The notes beneath the pieces were generated by a model. That model was not told where the DNA came from, searched no databases, and saw only the letters and a program-made list of their open reading frames with translations. From Sphaerotilus microaerophilus (GTDB taxonomy: Bacteria; Pseudomonadota; Gammaproteobacteria; Burkholderiales; Burkholderiaceae_C), in the NCBI RefSeq assembly GCF_023734135.1, contig NZ_AP025730.1:4402001-4466000 (forward strand): DNA of 64,000 bases. Reading direction: 5' to 3'. Positions 37,591 to 46,109 of the stretch are shown piece by piece (the first letter of the stretch is position 1; each line of letters starts with the position of its first letter). Both the position numbers and the translations under genes were made by a program.

Positions 37591-38438
37591 TCGGCTGGCG
37601 TGAGGGTGAACTTGCGCGCCGCGGCGCCGGCCGCGCGGCCCTCGACCAGCCCGGCGACGTAGGCCGCACCGTCGGTGATCCAGGTGCCGCCCAACGCGGT
37701 CACGCCCCGCGCGAACAGCCCGTCGGGCAGGCAGCCTGCGCCGGGTCCGAGCATCGCAAGCCAGCGCGCGTCGGCGCAGGCGGCCAGCACGGCATCGAGC
37801 GTGTCGTTGAGCAGCACGGTGCTGGTGCAGATCACCTTCTGGCAGCCGCGCAGGCGCGCCGGGTCCAGCGTCACCTCCAGGCCGGGGCGGGCGTCGAGCA
37901 GGTCCTCACGCAGTTCCAGCACGGTGAGCTGCACGCCGCGCGCCAGCAGGCGGTCGATGAGCGGGCCGAACAGGCCGATCATGCCCACGCGCTCGCCCGG
38001 CTCGGCCTGCAGCGCGCCCACCGAGTCGCCGCTGGCCGGCGGCACGAAGCCGGCGCTGTCGAAGCACCAGCGCGTCAGCGCCGCGGCCGCCGCGTGGCCG
38101 GCCGAGCGCAGCGCGCCTCCCGGCGCGGCAAAGCCGGCGCGCACGAGGTCCAGTGCGTCGCTGCCGGTCAGGTCATGGCGCCAGCTTGCAGCGGCCAACT
38201 CGCCATGCGTGTCGTCAAGCAGCACATAGGCCAGGCCGAGCGTGCCGTCGGCCAGTTCGAGCGCGCAGAACTCGCCGCGCGCCTCGGCCCGCGCGCCATC
38301 GGCGGCCTCGCGTGGCGGCAGGTGCAGCGCCTTCACGCTGGGCAACCTGGCGATGCTGCCCAGTCGTTCAAGTTGGGCCAGGTAGTCGTGGGTGTAGGAA
38401 GCAGGGAACGGGTTGGCTGGGGTCATCGGTGAAGTCAT
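37542..38438 (-). CDS. DUF364/DUF4213 protein (putative heavy-metal chelation family)
   Basis: 298 residues from the ATG at 38438; an ATG at 38426 is also possible. The N-terminal part (about 10-95) fits the DUF4213 enolase-like domain. The rest fits DUF364, with VGMIGLFGPLIDRLLARGVQ, the CTSTVLLNDTLDAVLAACAD segment, and MLGPGAGCLPDGLFARGVTA near the end. The family is proposed to handle metals and is seen near molybdoenzyme genes, but its reaction is not established. Soluble. Divergent from the kinase at 38524. Confidence 0.78.
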   Translation of the reverse strand: MTSPMTPANPFPASYTHDYLAQLERLGSIARLPSVKALHLPPREAADGARAEARGEFCALELADGTLGLAYVLLDDTHGELAAASWRHDLTGSDALDLVRAGFAAPGGALRSAGHAAAAALTRWCFDSAGFVPPASGDSVGALQAEPGERVGMIGLFGPLIDRLLARGVQLTVLELREDLLDARPGLEVTLDPARLRGCQKVICTSTVLLNDTLDAVLAACADARWLAMLGPGAGCLPDGLFARGVTALGGTWITDGAAYVAGLVEGRAAGAAARKFTLTPADYPGFDALLGRLSRSA

Positions 38439-38523
38439 CGGCGGGATCCTCCGGCGCAGCGAGCATAGCCGCGCCGTCCGCCGCCGCGGACAATGCCACG
38501 GCCCCTCGCGACCGCCATCCACC

Positions 38524-40554
38524 GTGCCCTTTCAGCGCTTCGCCCCTCTCGCCGCAGCCCGTGGCTCGCTGCGGGCGCGCCTGCTCGCACTGGCCCTGCT
38601 GCCCCTGCTGGGCGTGCTGCCGCTGCTCGGCCTGATCCTGCTGCTCTGGGGCAACACCGCCATCGACCGCCTGCTCATCGGCAAGGTGCGCAGCGATCTG
38701 GCGGTGGCGCAGGGCTACTTCGAGCGCGTGCAGGCCGAGGTGGGCAGCGGCACGCTGGCGGTGGCGCACTCCCACCGGCTGCAGCGTGCCCTGGGCCGCC
38801 CGGCCGAGCTGGCCGCGCTGCTGGAGGCCGAACGCCAGGCACAGCGCCTCGACTTCCTGCGCCTGCTGCCGCCCGACGCGGCCCAGCACGGCAGCGGGCC
38901 GCTGGCCAGCATCGCCCTGACCGGCCCCGCCGAGCTGCGGCGCCTGGACCCGGCCCTGGCCGAGCGGGCCCGCGTCCACCTGGTGCCTACCCGCAACGCC
39001 GCGCCCACTGCCCGGACGGTGGAAGACCGCGCCCTGCTGCTGACCACCCTGGCGCCGGTGCACGACGACCAGGGCCGGCGGCTGGGCTGGCTGCAGGGCG
39101 GCGTGATGCTCAACCGCAACCTGGGCTTCATCGACCACATCAACGAGATCGTCTACCCCGAGGGCTCGCTGCCCTTCGGCAGCCAGGGCACCGCCACGCT
39201 GTTCCTGGACGACGTGCGCGTCACCACCAACGTGCGCCTGTTTGCCGACCCCGGCCAGGTCACCGAGGGCGAGCAGCGCGCCATCGGCACCCGCGTGTCG
39301 GTGGCGGTGCGCGAGGCGGTGCTGGGCCGGGGCGAGACCTGGCTGGACCGCGCCTTCGTGGTCAAGGACTGGTACGTCTCGGCCTACCTGCCGCTGGCCG
39401 ATGCGCAGGGCACTCGCGTGGGCATGCTCTACGTGGGCTACCTGGAGCAGCCCTTCACCTGGGCCAAGTACGCCGTGCTGGCCAGCATCGGGGTGATCTT
39501 CTTCGCGGTGATGATCGTGACGGCCTGGTGGTCGCTGCGCGCAGCCGGGCTGATCTACCGCCCCCTGGAGCGCATGACGGCCACGCTGCAGCGCGTGGAG
39601 CACGGCGAGCTGACCGCCCGCGTCGGGCCGTTCACTGCGCCCGGCGAGGGTCGGCGCGTGAGCGAGAGCGGGCGGGCGCCGCAGGAGATCACGCACCTGG
39701 CCACCACACTGGACCACCTGCTCGACGTCATCGACGACAAGACGCGGGCACTGCAACGCTGGGGCGAGGAGCTGGACCTCAAGGTCGCCGAGCGCACCCG
39801 CGAGCTGGAGGTGAGCCACGCCAGCCTGCGCGCGGCCCAGCAGCAGCTGGTGCGCAGCGAGAAGCTCGCCGCCATCGGCCAGCTCACCGCCAGCATCGCG
39901 CACGAGGTCAACAACCCCATCGCCGTCATCCAGGGCAACCTGGACCTGCTGCGACTGCTGCTGGGCGCAGCGGCCGAACCGGCCCGGGCCGAGTTGCGCC
40001 TGATCGACGAGCAGATCGAGCGCATGCGGCTGATCGTCACCCAGCTGCTGCAGTTCGCCCGCCCCAACGAGTTCGCCGGCTACGTCGAGCCGCTGGACGT
40101 GCGCGAGGTGATCGGCGCCAGCCTGGTGCTGGTCAACCACCTGCTGCAGCGCCAGCACATCCGCGTCGAGCGGCATGACCAGGCGACCCGGCAGGTGGCC
40201 ATCAACCGGCAGGAGCTGCAGCAGGTGCTGATCAACCTGCTCGTCAACGCCGCCCAGGCCATGCCCGAGGGCGGGCGCATCGAGATCCACAGCGGCGACT
40301 GCGCCGACGGTGGCAACGAGGGTGGCAACGACGGCGTGATCGTCAGCGTCACCGACAGCGGCCCCGGCCTGGACGAGGCCACGCTGGCGCGGCTGTTCGA
40401 GCCCTTCTTCACCACCAAGCGCGACGGCAACGGCCTGGGCCTGTGGATCAGCCGCGGCCTGCTGGAGCGCTACGGCGGCGAGCTGCAGGCCAGCGTGCGG
40501 CCCGCCAGCGAGGGCAGCGGCGCGCGCTTCACGGTGCGCCTGCCGGCGGCCTGA
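38524..40554 (+). CDS. Cache-domain sensor histidine kinase
   Basis: 676 residues if started at the GTG at 38524 (VPFQRFAPLAAARGSLRARL). The frame is open upstream but would overlap the DUF364 gene. A first membrane helix (about 20-43) and a second (about 320-345) flank a periplasmic single-Cache domain (GTATLFLDDVRVTTNVRLFA near its start). HAMP-like and coiled-coil segments follow. HisKA has SIAHEVNNPIAVIQGNLDLL (His about residue 459), and HATPase_c has NLLVNAAQAM, DSGPGLD and GNGLGLWIS. It is an NtrB-like class kinase and is the best candidate partner of the NtrC-type regulator at 28616, by class and island membership. Confidence 0.83.
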   Translation: MPFQRFAPLAAARGSLRARLLALALLPLLGVLPLLGLILLLWGNTAIDRLLIGKVRSDLAVAQGYFERVQAEVGSGTLAVAHSHRLQRALGRPAELAALLEAERQAQRLDFLRLLPPDAAQHGSGPLASIALTGPAELRRLDPALAERARVHLVPTRNAAPTARTVEDRALLLTTLAPVHDDQGRRLGWLQGGVMLNRNLGFIDHINEIVYPEGSLPFGSQGTATLFLDDVRVTTNVRLFADPGQVTEGEQRAIGTRVSVAVREAVLGRGETWLDRAFVVKDWYVSAYLPLADAQGTRVGMLYVGYLEQPFTWAKYAVLASIGVIFFAVMIVTAWWSLRAAGLIYRPLERMTATLQRVEHGELTARVGPFTAPGEGRRVSESGRAPQEITHLATTLDHLLDVIDDKTRALQRWGEELDLKVAERTRELEVSHASLRAAQQQLVRSEKLAAIGQLTASIAHEVNNPIAVIQGNLDLLRLLLGAAAEPARAELRLIDEQIERMRLIVTQLLQFARPNEFAGYVEPLDVREVIGASLVLVNHLLQRQHIRVERHDQATRQVAINRQELQQVLINLLVNAAQAMPEGGRIEIHSGDCADGGNEGGNDGVIVSVTDSGPGLDEATLARLFEPFFTTKRDGNGLGLWISRGLLERYGGELQASVRPASEGSGARFTVRLPAA

Positions 40555-41467
40555 GCGGTTCATCCGTCGCCGCAGCCTGTGCGACCAGCCAGTCCCGGAA
40601 ACCCGCCACCAGCGGGTTGGCCGAGCGGCGCTGCGGCACGATCAGCCAGTAGGCCCGGTCGCTGGGCAGCTCCATCTCGACCAGCTGCACCAGCGAGCCG
40701 CGCGCCAGCTCGGCCTCGACCAGGAAGCGCGGCAGCAGCGCCACCCCCAGCCCCTGCACCGCCGCCTCGCTGATCAGCGAGAACAGCTCCATGCGCGAGC
40801 CCGCCATCGCGTCGCGCACCTCCACGCCGGCCTGCTCGAACCACTGGCGCCACAGCTGCGGCCGGGTGCTGATCTGCAGGCGTGGCAGGCGCGCCAGGTC
40901 GCCCGCCTGCAGCGGCTCGCTGCGGCCACGCAGCGCCTCGGCCCGCAGCGCCGGGCTGCCGACGGCGATCAGCGTCTCGGCCCGCAGGAAATGCGCCTCG
41001 GTCCCGGGCCAGCCGGCCTCGCCGGCGTAGATCGTGGCGTCGAGCCCCGTCTCGTCGAACAGGAAGGGCCGCGTGCGCGGCGTCAGGTTCACCGTCACGC
41101 CCGGGTGCGCCGCCAGGTAGCCGCGCAGGCGCGGCAGCAACCACTTGGCCGCAAAGGTGGGCAGCACGCCCAGCTCCAGCACGCCGCCGGCGCTGCCGGT
41201 GGTCATCAGCTCCAGCGCGTCGCGCTCCACCTCCTCCAGCCGCGCCCGCACGCGTCGGCTGTAGGCCGCACCGGCATCGGTCAGCACCACGCCACGCCGG
41301 GTGCGCCGGAACAGCGCCACGCCGACGAAGGCCTCCAGCGCCGCGATCTGCCGGCACACCGCGCTCTGCGTCAGCGCCAGCTCGTCGGCCGCACGGGTGA
41401 AGCTCTGGTGCCGCGCCGCCGCCTCGAAGGCGGCCAGGGCGGCGGTGGAGGGCAGTTTGCGGCGCAT
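40529..41467 (-). CDS. LysR-family transcriptional regulator
   Basis: 312 residues from the ATG at 41467. The winged HTH is at about 5-65 (AFEAAARHQSFTRAADELAL, then TQSAVCRQIAALEAFVGVAL), in the GcvA-like style. A type 2 periplasmic-binding-like effector domain follows (GVLELGVLPTFAAKWLLPRL). It is divergent from the cytochrome c peroxidase across 331 bp and is the likely regulator of that gene. Its 3' end overlaps the kinase stop by 26 bp. Confidence 0.88.
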   Translation of the reverse strand: MRRKLPSTAALAAFEAAARHQSFTRAADELALTQSAVCRQIAALEAFVGVALFRRTRRGVVLTDAGAAYSRRVRARLEEVERDALELMTTGSAGGVLELGVLPTFAAKWLLPRLRGYLAAHPGVTVNLTPRTRPFLFDETGLDATIYAGEAGWPGTEAHFLRAETLIAVGSPALRAEALRGRSEPLQAGDLARLPRLQISTRPQLWRQWFEQAGVEVRDAMAGSRMELFSLISEAAVQGLGVALLPRFLVEAELARGSLVQLVEMELPSDRAYWLIVPQRRSANPLVAGFRDWLVAQAAATDEPLRPPAGAP

Positions 41468-41498
41468 GGACCTGGCGGGTGGACGGGGGCGATCGAGG

Positions 41499-41522
41499 CG
41501 GTGACGGTGACGGTGACGGTGA
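41499..41522. repeat. Hexanucleotide tandem repeat (CGGTGA)4
   Basis: Four perfect copies of CGGTGA followed by one CGGTGG, upstream of the LysR start. It could vary in copy number and alter spacing in the leader of the regulator. No coding role is assigned. Confidence 0.6.
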
Positions 41523-41709
41523 CGGTGGCGGCGTCGGCAAAGGCAGCTTCCGCGCAGACCGCGGAGGTAGTGGAAACCGCGGCCGAGAGTGTATGCAGCG
41601 CCGCGCAGACCCGGCGCCGCTCGCAGATCCGGCACGTGGATCCGGCCTGAAACCCCACCGAGAAGGGGGTCCGGCATACCGACCCAGGTTCTCCACCGCG
41701 GGCAGCGAC

Positions 41710-41725
41710 ATTGACGATCGTCAAT
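41710..41725. promoter_or_regulatory. LysR-type operator ATTGACGATCGTCAAT
   Basis: A perfect 16-bp palindrome containing the T-N11-A pattern of LysR sites. It overlaps the -35 hexamer of the peroxidase promoter, so binding could repress or activate it. Confidence 0.55.
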
Positions 41726-41739
41726 CTCAAATTTACATT
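41711..41739 (+). promoter_or_regulatory. Sigma-70 promoter of the cytochrome c peroxidase gene
   Basis: TTGACG at 41711-41716 and TACATT at 41734-41739 with a 17-bp spacer, in a locally AT-rich stretch. The peroxidase ATG is 59 bp downstream. Confidence 0.6.
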
Positions 41740-41750
41740 CAGAAACGTCT

Positions 41751-41766
41751 TGTGACATTCGTCACA
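41751..41766. promoter_or_regulatory. CRP/FNR-type site TGTGACATTCGTCACA
   Basis: This fits the CRP half-site pattern TGTGA-N6-TCACA exactly. It lies just downstream of the -10 element, near the expected transcript start, where a bound protein would block rather than activate that promoter. Confidence 0.5.
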
Positions 41767-41798
41767 ACCACCTCAGCACCCCTTCACTGAGAGGCTTC

Positions 41799-43712
41799 AT
41801 GCAACCGAGCTCCCGAGACCACGCCCCCGCCCTGCACGTCCGTGCGTGGCGCGCAGTGACCCTCACCGCCACCGCCGCCCTGCTCACACTGTCCGCGCAG
41901 GCGCAGACCCCCAGTTCGCTGGCGCGCGCCTCGCGGCCCGAGCCGTCCAACCTCGGCAGCTACGTGGCGGACCGCAGCTCGGCCATCGCCCTGGGCAAGG
42001 CGCTGTTCTGGGACATGCAGGTGGGCAGTGATGGGCGCACGGCCTGCGCGTCCTGCCACTTCCATGCCGGTGCGGACCCGCGCTCGAAGAACCAGCTGTC
42101 TCGCGGGCCCAACGGCACGAGCTTCGCGTTCGCCGGGCCGAACCACCAACTCACCGCGGGCGACTACCCCTTCCACAAGCTCGCCGACCCCGGCAACCGT
42201 GACTCCGCCGTGCTGCGCAGCCTCGCCGCGGTGACCAGCTCGCAGGGCGTGTTCCGCGAGCGTTTCAACGGCGTGGTGCCCGGCCAGGCCGAGGACACCC
42301 GCCAGGTCGTCTACGACCCGGTCTTCCACGTCGGCGCGATCAACACCCGCCAGGTCGAGCCGCGCAACACCCCCAGCGTGATCAACGCGGTGTTCAACCT
42401 GCGCAGCTTCTGGGACGGCCGGGCGCAGACGATCTTCAACGGCGTCAACCCCTTCGGCAAGCGCGATACCGCCGCGCGCGTCTACCGCAACGACCGCAGC
42501 TGGACCCTGCTGGGCTGGAAGGAGCAGCTCAATGCGGTGGCGGTGACGCTCAACGACTCCAGCCTCGCCTCGCAGGCCTCGGGCCCGCCACTGAGCAACC
42601 TGGAGATGAGTGCCGACGGGCGGCGCTTCCCCGACCTGGGCCGCAAGCTGACCGCGCTGCGCCCCCTCGCCGGCCAGCAGGTGGCCAGCGACGACAGCGT
42701 GCTCGCCATCCTGCGCGCGGCCAACGGCGATGGCCTGGCCTCGGCCAACTACGCCGACCTGGTCAAGAAGGCCTTCCGCTCCGAGTGGTGGAACGGCAGC
42801 AAGAAAGTGACCATCGGCAGTGCGAGCTACACCCAGATGGAGGCCAACTTCAGCCTCTTCTTCGGCCTGGCGCTGCAGATGTACCAGGCCACGCTGGTGT
42901 CTGACCAGACCCCCTTCGACACCTTTGCCGAGGGCAACGGCGCCGCACTGACGGCCCAGCAGCTCATGGGCTGGGGGGTGTTCACCGGCAAGGGCAAGTG
43001 CGCCTCCTGCCACGGCGGCGCGGCCTTCACCAACGCCAGCATCCACCGCCGCCTGATCACCGACCGCATGAACCGCATGACGATGGGCAATGGCGGCGTG
43101 GCGGTCTACGACGAGGGCTTCTACAACATCGGCGTCACGCCGACGGCCGAGGACATCGGCGTGGGCGGCAACGACCCCTTCGGCAACCCGCTGTCCTTCT
43201 CCGGCCTGGCCAAGAAGTCGGCCCTGCTGTTCAACCTGTACGAGCAGGCCCTGCCCAACCAGCTGGTGACGTCGCTGACCCGCATCGCCGTGCAGGGCGC
43301 CTTCAAGACGCCGGGCCTGCGCAACGTCGAGCTGACGGCGCCCTACTTCCACAACGGCGGCACGGCCACGCTGGCCCAGGTGATCGAGTTCTACAACCGC
43401 GGCGGCAACTTCGCCCGCGCCAACCTCGCCAACCTCGACGCCGATATCCAGCCGCTGGGCCTGAGCGCCACCGAGAAGGAATCGTTGGTCGCCTTCCTCA
43501 AGGCCCTGACCGACGAGCGCGTACGCAAGCACGCCGCCCCCTTCGATCACCCGCAACTGCGCGTCACCAACGGCCACCCCGGTGACACCTCCACCGTCAC
43601 CAACGACGGCTGGGGCCGCGCCACGGACGCCTGGCTGGACCTGCCGGCCGTCGGCCGCAGCGGCTACAGCGCCGACCGCATCCCGGCCTCCTTCCTCGGC
43701 CTGGCCCAGTGA
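41799..43712 (+). CDS. Di-haem cytochrome c peroxidase/MauG-family protein
   Basis: 637 residues, nearly twice the usual bacterial peroxidase. A Sec signal (VTLTATAALLTLSAQAQT) exports it to the periplasm. Two CASCH haem-binding motifs are present, one near residue 83 (CASCHFHAG) and one near 402 (CASCHGGAAF). Conserved peroxidase blocks include RNTPSVINAVFNLRSFWDGR and AFKTPGLRNVELTAPYFHNG. The extra length lies between the haems and probably holds an inserted domain. Substrate could be H2O2 or an organic cofactor precursor. It is controlled from the divergent region shared with the LysR gene. Confidence 0.87.
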   Translation: MQPSSRDHAPALHVRAWRAVTLTATAALLTLSAQAQTPSSLARASRPEPSNLGSYVADRSSAIALGKALFWDMQVGSDGRTACASCHFHAGADPRSKNQLSRGPNGTSFAFAGPNHQLTAGDYPFHKLADPGNRDSAVLRSLAAVTSSQGVFRERFNGVVPGQAEDTRQVVYDPVFHVGAINTRQVEPRNTPSVINAVFNLRSFWDGRAQTIFNGVNPFGKRDTAARVYRNDRSWTLLGWKEQLNAVAVTLNDSSLASQASGPPLSNLEMSADGRRFPDLGRKLTALRPLAGQQVASDDSVLAILRAANGDGLASANYADLVKKAFRSEWWNGSKKVTIGSASYTQMEANFSLFFGLALQMYQATLVSDQTPFDTFAEGNGAALTAQQLMGWGVFTGKGKCASCHGGAAFTNASIHRRLITDRMNRMTMGNGGVAVYDEGFYNIGVTPTAEDIGVGGNDPFGNPLSFSGLAKKSALLFNLYEQALPNQLVTSLTRIAVQGAFKTPGLRNVELTAPYFHNGGTATLAQVIEFYNRGGNFARANLANLDADIQPLGLSATEKESLVAFLKALTDERVRKHAAPFDHPQLRVTNGHPGDTSTVTNDGWGRATDAWLDLPAVGRSGYSADRIPASFLGLAQ

Positions 43713-43751
43713 GCCTGGCGACGCCGGGTGGGCCCGGGCCGCTCGGGCGCG

Positions 43752-44117
43752 TCAGCCCCCGGCGCGCTTGACCCGGTAGCCCTCGGCCTGCAGCAGCGCG
43801 ACCAGCCGCTCGGCATGGTCGCCCTGCACCTCGAGCACGCCGTCCTTGAGCGTGCCGCCCGCACCGCAGGCCGTGCGCAGGCGCTTGCCCAGCACCGCCA
43901 GCTCCTCGCCCGCCAGCGGCACGCCACGCACGACCGTCACCGCCTTGCCGCCGCGCCCCTTGGTCTCGCGCGAGACCCGCACGACGCCATCACCCGCCGG
44001 AGGGGCTGCCGGCGCCTTGCAGACACAGTCGGCCACCGGCCGGCGGCAAGTGGGGCACATGCGGCCGCTGTCGGTGGAGTAGACGAGGCCGCCGGAACCG
44101 GAACGGAAGCTGGGCAT
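43752..44117 (-). CDS. SUI1/YciH-family translation-initiation-factor-like protein
   Basis: 121 residues from the ATG at 44117. The C-terminal SUI1 fold is seen in VSRETKGRGGKAVTVVRGVP and CGAGGTLKDGVLEVQGDHAE. The N-terminus has a CPTCRRPVADCVC cluster that may bind zinc. Bacterial YciH proteins resemble eIF1; their role in initiation is not essential. Convergent with the peroxidase gene (39-bp gap) and divergent from the methyltransferase gene. Confidence 0.85.
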   Translation of the reverse strand: MPSFRSGSGGLVYSTDSGRMCPTCRRPVADCVCKAPAAPPAGDGVVRVSRETKGRGGKAVTVVRGVPLAGEELAVLGKRLRTACGAGGTLKDGVLEVQGDHAERLVALLQAEGYRVKRAGG

Positions 44118-44230
44118 GGTGCGGAATTCGAAAGCTGCACTGGGACGGGGTCGGATTGTCCCGCGCCGACCGGCACTCCTGCGCGTCGATATCATGGCTC
44201 GCCACGTCAACCCCTCCCCACGACGACCCC

Positions 44231-44845
44231 ATGCCGAATTTCTGGGACGAACGCTTCGCCGAACCCGGCTACAAGTACGGCACTGCGCCGAACGCCTTCC
44301 TGCGCGAGCAGGCTGCGGCCCTGCCCGCGGCCGCGCGCGTGCTGGTGCCGGGCGATGGCGAGGGGCGCAACGGCGTCTGGCTGGCCGAGCAGGGCCACGC
44401 GGTGCTGGCGGTGGACTATTCGGAGGTCGGCCTGGCCAAGGCGCGGGCGCTGGCCGCCGAGCGGGGTCCCGACACCGCCGCGCGGCTGACCACGCAATGG
44501 GCCGACCTGAGCGGCTGGTTGCCCCCCGAAGGCGCCTTCGACGCCGTGGTGCTGGTCTTCTGCCACCTGCCCTCGGCGCTGCGGCGCCTGGCCCATCCGC
44601 GCCTGGCCGCGGCGCTCAAGCCCGGTGGCCGGCTGATCCTGGAAGCCTTCCACCCCAGCCAGCTCGGCCGCTCCAGTGGCGGGCCGAAGGACGTGGACAT
44701 GCTCTACACCCTGGCCGACCTGCGCGATGACTTTGCCGGCCTGCTCGACGAGACGCTCGGCTGGGAAGGCGAGGTGATGCTCGACGAAGGCCCCGGCCAC
44801 CAGGGCGCAGGGCGGGTGACCCGCTATGTCGGCGCTCGCCGCTGA
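44231..44845 (+). CDS. Class I SAM-dependent methyltransferase (TehB-like)
   Basis: 204 residues from the ATG at 44231. The start MPNFWDERFAEPGYKYGTAP is typical of a TehB/SAM group. Motif I is RVLVPGDGEGRNGVWLAEQG, and the acidic loop is VLAVDYSEVGLAKARAL. It has LKPGGRLILEAFHP in the late strand region. Soluble; substrate unknown (tellurite or a small thiol are possible by analogy). It overlaps the next gene by 20 bp. Confidence 0.85.
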   Translation: MPNFWDERFAEPGYKYGTAPNAFLREQAAALPAAARVLVPGDGEGRNGVWLAEQGHAVLAVDYSEVGLAKARALAAERGPDTAARLTTQWADLSGWLPPEGAFDAVVLVFCHLPSALRRLAHPRLAAALKPGGRLILEAFHPSQLGRSSGGPKDVDMLYTLADLRDDFAGLLDETLGWEGEVMLDEGPGHQGAGRVTRYVGARR

Positions 44846-46085
44846 GCCGGGCTGCACCCGGCGCATCGCACTCGCCCGGATCGGGGCGGCCGGCTGCGCG
44901 GGCCTGTCCCCCTGGCCGGCCACGGCGGCGAATGCGGCGGACGCGGCCCGCTCGCCCACGCCCCTGCAGGTCGAGCTGCTGAACCGCGAACTGGAGCAGC
45001 CCTGGGCGCTGGCCACCCTGCCCGACGGACGACTGCTCGTCACGGAGAAGCCCGGCCGCATGCGCGTGCTCACTGCCGACGGTCGGCACGTGCTCGCCAC
45101 GCTGGCCGGGTTGCCGCCGGTGGCGGCACGCGGCCAGGGCGGGCTGCTCGACGTGGCGCTGGACCCGGATTTCACCCGCGACCCTTGGATCTACTGGGCC
45201 TACAGCGAGCCGGGCGATGGCGGCGTGGCTGGCTTCGGCGCCACCAGCGGCACGGCGGTGGCCCGCGGCAGGCTGGCGGGGGATCGGCTGCGCGACGTGG
45301 CCGTGATCTGGCGCCAGCAGCCCAAGCGCAGCGGCAGCGGCCACTTCGGCGCCCGATTGGTGTTCCGCCCGGACGGCACGCTCTTCATCACCGTCGGTGA
45401 CCGCCAGGCCGATGACCCGCGCGCGCCCGGCCGTGCCTTCGCGCAGAACCTCACCACCACGCTGGGCAAGGTCGTACGCATCCACCGCGACGGGCGCATT
45501 CCTGCCGACAACCCCGAATTTCCCGCCTCCGAGGGCCACGCCCTGCCCGGCATCTGGAGCTACGGCCACCGCAACCCGCAGGGCGCCGCGCTGCACCCGG
45601 CCACCGGCGAGCTCTGGCTGGTCGAACACGGCCCGCAGGGCGGCGATGAACTCAACCGCGTGCGGCCCGGGCGCAACCACGGCTGGCCGCTGCGCAGCTA
45701 CGGCTGTCCCTACGGCGCGCCGGTGGGCGAGGCCTGCCGCGTCGGCGGCGGGCGGCATGCGCCGGAGTTCGAGGAGCCCGTCGCCACCTGGGTGCCGACC
45801 TCGATCGCGCCGTCGGACCTGCTGTTCTACACCGGCCGCCTGTTCGCCGGCTGGCAAAGCCCGGGCACCGGCCCCGGCCAGGTCAGCGCGCTGATCCCGT
45901 CGCTCGCGGGCGCTGCCCTTTGGCGCGTGGTGATCGGTGGCCCGCCGGAGGCGCCGCGCGAGGTGGCCCGCGAGCGGCTGCTGGCCGACCTGGGCGAGCG
46001 CCTGCGCTGCCTGCGCCAGGCCAGCGACGGCGCACTGCTGCTGCTGACCGACAGCGGCAAGCTGCTGCGCGTCACGCCCCGCTGA
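44826..46085 (+). CDS. PQQ-dependent aldose sugar dehydrogenase-like protein
   Basis: 419 residues. A signal-like N-terminus (IALARIGAAGCAGLSPWPAT) suggests export. A six-bladed propeller of the soluble GDH/YliI family follows: LEQPWALATLPDGRLLVTEK, GGLLDVALDPDFTRDPWIYW, SGSGHFGARLVFRPDGTLFI, and LPGIWSYGHRNPQGAALHPA with the catalytic-type His and the Arg-Asn-Pro-Gln motif. LVEHGPQGGDELNRV holds the Ca/PQQ region. It would oxidise aldoses in the periplasm if PQQ is available; no PQQ synthesis genes are in the window. Confidence 0.88.
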   Translation: MSALAAEPGCTRRIALARIGAAGCAGLSPWPATAANAADAARSPTPLQVELLNRELEQPWALATLPDGRLLVTEKPGRMRVLTADGRHVLATLAGLPPVAARGQGGLLDVALDPDFTRDPWIYWAYSEPGDGGVAGFGATSGTAVARGRLAGDRLRDVAVIWRQQPKRSGSGHFGARLVFRPDGTLFITVGDRQADDPRAPGRAFAQNLTTTLGKVVRIHRDGRIPADNPEFPASEGHALPGIWSYGHRNPQGAALHPATGELWLVEHGPQGGDELNRVRPGRNHGWPLRSYGCPYGAPVGEACRVGGGRHAPEFEEPVATWVPTSIAPSDLLFYTGRLFAGWQSPGTGPGQVSALIPSLAGAALWRVVIGGPPEAPREVARERLLADLGERLRCLRQASDGALLLLTDSGKLLRVTPR

Positions 46086-46109
46086 GCTTGGCGCGCCGGC
46101 GCGCGCCGA

